A stretch of DNA of 6,768 nt from Deinococcus sp. (GTDB taxonomy: Bacteria > Deinococcota > Deinococci > Deinococcales > Thermaceae). The notes under the pieces are model-generated. The model saw only the letters and a list, made by a program, of their open reading frames with translations, was not told the DNA's origin and did not search any database. The position numbers and the translations under genes are program-made. The stretch lies in contig JAMCQK010000066.1 of the NCBI GenBank assembly GCA_023382135.1, positions 1 through 6,768 on the forward strand, in the 5' to 3' direction. This document shows, piece after piece, positions 6,045-6,768 of this stretch (position 1 is its first letter; each line of letters begins with the position of its first letter).

Positions 6045-6456
6045 GGTCGCTCTCCGGTTTTCTGGGCTGCGGCTCCGGGCTGTCGGATGCCGTTTTACGA
6101 ATAAACGCGGATTTCCGCCTCGTAAGCCTGTTCAAGCTCTTTTGGACTAAAGCAACCGTTTCTTCCGGACTATATCCCAGCGAACTGGCGAGCCGCAAAA
6201 GCGTCTCGAGCTCATAGGCGGAGCCCAAAGCGATGTGAGCAAACCGAGCCAACTCCTTTCGAGAGGCTTTTCCGACGCCTTCTGCGATATTCGAAGGTAT
6301 TGAGATTGAGGATCTTCGTGCCCGGCTGACCAGCCCATACAACTCTTCTTTCGGCCAAGTTTTCGTGATGGTATATATTTGCTTGGCCAATTCCAGCCCA
6401 TCTCGCCAAATCTCAAGCCGGTGGACGCTTCCCAGAGAAACATCGGTTTTGATCAT
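6025..6456 (-). CDS. Four-helix-bundle protein, 23S rRNA intervening-sequence protein family
   Basis: This is a 143-residue member of the family first seen encoded within intervening sequences of 23S rRNA genes and also found as stand-alone genes; biochemical function is not established. The signature appears as IWRDGLELAKQIYTIT (16-31), WPKEELYGLVSRARRSSISIPSNIAEG (34-60) and GKASRKELARFAHIALGSAYELET (62-85), giving four predicted helices up to about residue 120. The ATG at 6456 has GGAGAG five bases upstream and is preferred to an in-frame ATG at 6486. Residues from about 121 onward (DSPEPQPRKPE and on) exceed the family core, are encoded by a flanking inverted repeat and by the trpG start, and look like read-through. 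It sits between trpE and trpG, an unexpected place, and may be an inserted cassette. Confidence 0.9.
   Translation of the reverse strand: MIKTDVSLGSVHRLEIWRDGLELAKQIYTITKTWPKEELYGLVSRARRSSISIPSNIAEGVGKASRKELARFAHIALGSAYELETLLRLASSLGYSPEETVALVQKSLNRLTRRKSAFIRKTASDSPEPQPRKPESDHENFGN
6063..6089 (+). repeat. Left inverted-repeat arm flanking the four-helix-bundle gene
   Basis: GGGCTGTCGGATG (6077-6089) matches the inverted copy at 6484-6496 at 12 of 13 positions, and TGGGCTGCGG (6063-6072) matches the inverted copy at 6474-6483 at 9 of 10. In the minus-strand transcript the 13-base arms can pair along their full length, the single difference giving a G-U pair. This arm lies inside the 3' end of the four-helix-bundle gene, just before the trpG ribosome site. 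Confidence 0.6.
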
Positions 6457-6500
6457 TGGTTCTCTCCCACGACCCACAGCCCACATCCGACAACCCTCAT
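6453..6500 (-). other. Mini reading frame bridging trpE and the four-helix gene
   Basis: A 15-codon frame (MRVVGCGLWVVGENQ) starts at an ATG that overlaps the trpE stop codon as ATGA and ends with a TGA that overlaps the next ATG, again as ATGA. It could carry ribosomes across the gap by repeated stop-restart. It has only one Trp codon and lies inside the operon, so it is not a trp attenuator peptide. It is largely made of the flanking repeat and is probably not a functional peptide. Confidence 0.25.
6474..6496 (-). repeat. Right inverted-repeat arm flanking the four-helix-bundle gene
   Basis: On the minus strand this reads GGGTTGTCGGATG followed directly by TGGGCTGTGG, both inverted copies of words at 6077-6089 and 6063-6072. 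The arm begins at the base immediately after the trpE stop codon (6497-6499). Continuing inward, the sequence is a degenerate run of seven-base units ATGTGGG, CTGTGGG, TCGTGGG (down to about 6467) leading into the ribosome site of the four-helix gene. Confidence 0.6.
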
Positions 6501-6768
6501 AGTCCCTCCTGGGCCAGCTTTGCCGCTTTCAACAGCGCCCCCGCCTTGTTCATGCATTCCTGGTATTCGGTTGATGGCACCGAGTCCGCGACCACGCCTG
6601 CGCCCACTTGAACATGAGTCTCGCCGCCCGCAATTACAAAGGTTCGCAGCGTGAGCGCAACGTCCATGTGCCCGTCGTAGGCCAGGTAGCCAAACGAGCC
6701 GCCATAGGGACCCCGGCGCGATGGTTCAAGCTCTTCGATGATCTCCATGGCACGAAGATCCTCAATCT
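6497..6768 (-). CDS. trpE: Anthranilate synthase component I, C-terminal part
   Basis: TrpE is the chorismate-binding catalytic subunit of anthranilate synthase, working with TrpG. Only the last 89 residues are present; the gene continues past the right edge of the window. They show the typical end of the chorismate-utilising domain: RAMEIIEELEPSRRGPYGG, GYLAYDGHMD, LRTFVI, and VGAGVVADSVPSTEYQE, in which GAG and the following acidic residues belong to the chorismate/Mg site region. The final helix (NKAGALLKAAKLA) is as in the family, so the 3' end is intact. The RRGPYGG...DG.MD spacing favours TrpE over PabB, and the trpG and trpD neighbours agree. Its TGA stop overlaps an ATG as ATGA. Confidence 0.92.
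   Translation of the reverse strand, partial: IEDLRAMEIIEELEPSRRGPYGGSFGYLAYDGHMDVALTLRTFVIAGGETHVQVGAGVVADSVPSTEYQECMNKAGALLKAAKLAQEGL

Noticed and set aside
6457..6486. Ten-residue N-terminal extension of the four-helix protein (MWAVGRGREP)
   Set aside because: It is encoded by the flanking repeat, while the ATG at 6456 has a well-placed GGAGAG and fits the family start.
6453..6500. Trp leader peptide and attenuator
   Set aside because: The 15-codon frame has only one Trp codon, lies after trpE inside the operon, and no terminator hairpin with T-run follows.

Overview
The window looks like a chromosomal segment from the Deinococcus-Thermus phylum, most like Meiothermus or Thermus. This is judged from the feel of the GyrB and TrpD sequences, the high GC content, promoters with a -10 box exactly six bases before a GTG start (leaderless transcription, common in this phylum), and a striking excess of the hexamer CTCGAG. 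No database search was run, so the genus is an inference.

Layout. Bases 1-330 hold no gene; they contain interspersed palindromic repeats downstream of gyrB. Bases 331-2262 (minus strand) are gyrB, complete. A 73-base divergent promoter region separates it from a small four-helix membrane protein of unknown function on the plus strand (2336-2716). That gene converges on a minus-strand operon that fills the rest of the window. In transcription order (right to left) the operon is trpE (3' end only), a four-helix-bundle gene of the 23S rRNA intervening-sequence protein family, trpG, two tandem related family 2 glycosyltransferases, and trpD.

How the genes work together. TrpE and TrpG form anthranilate synthase (chorismate plus glutamine to anthranilate) and TrpD adds the phosphoribosyl group, so the operon covers the first two steps committed to tryptophan. 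The usual trpE-trpG-trpD order is interrupted twice: by the intervening-sequence-type gene between trpE and trpG, and by the glycosyltransferase pair between trpG and trpD. All junctions are overlapping or only a few bases wide except the roughly 40 bases before the four-helix gene, so translational coupling is likely throughout.

The most interesting feature is the four-helix-bundle gene. It is flanked by a 13-base inverted repeat (6077-6089 and 6484-6496, 12 of 13 matching). One arm abuts the trpE stop codon and the other lies inside its own 3' end, which runs on into the trpG start. This resembles a 23S rRNA intervening-sequence cassette that has landed in a biosynthetic operon. Other points of interest are a Val in place of the conserved Asp of the TrpD GTGGD motif, the paired leaderless promoters, and a shared C-terminal module in the two glycosyltransferases.
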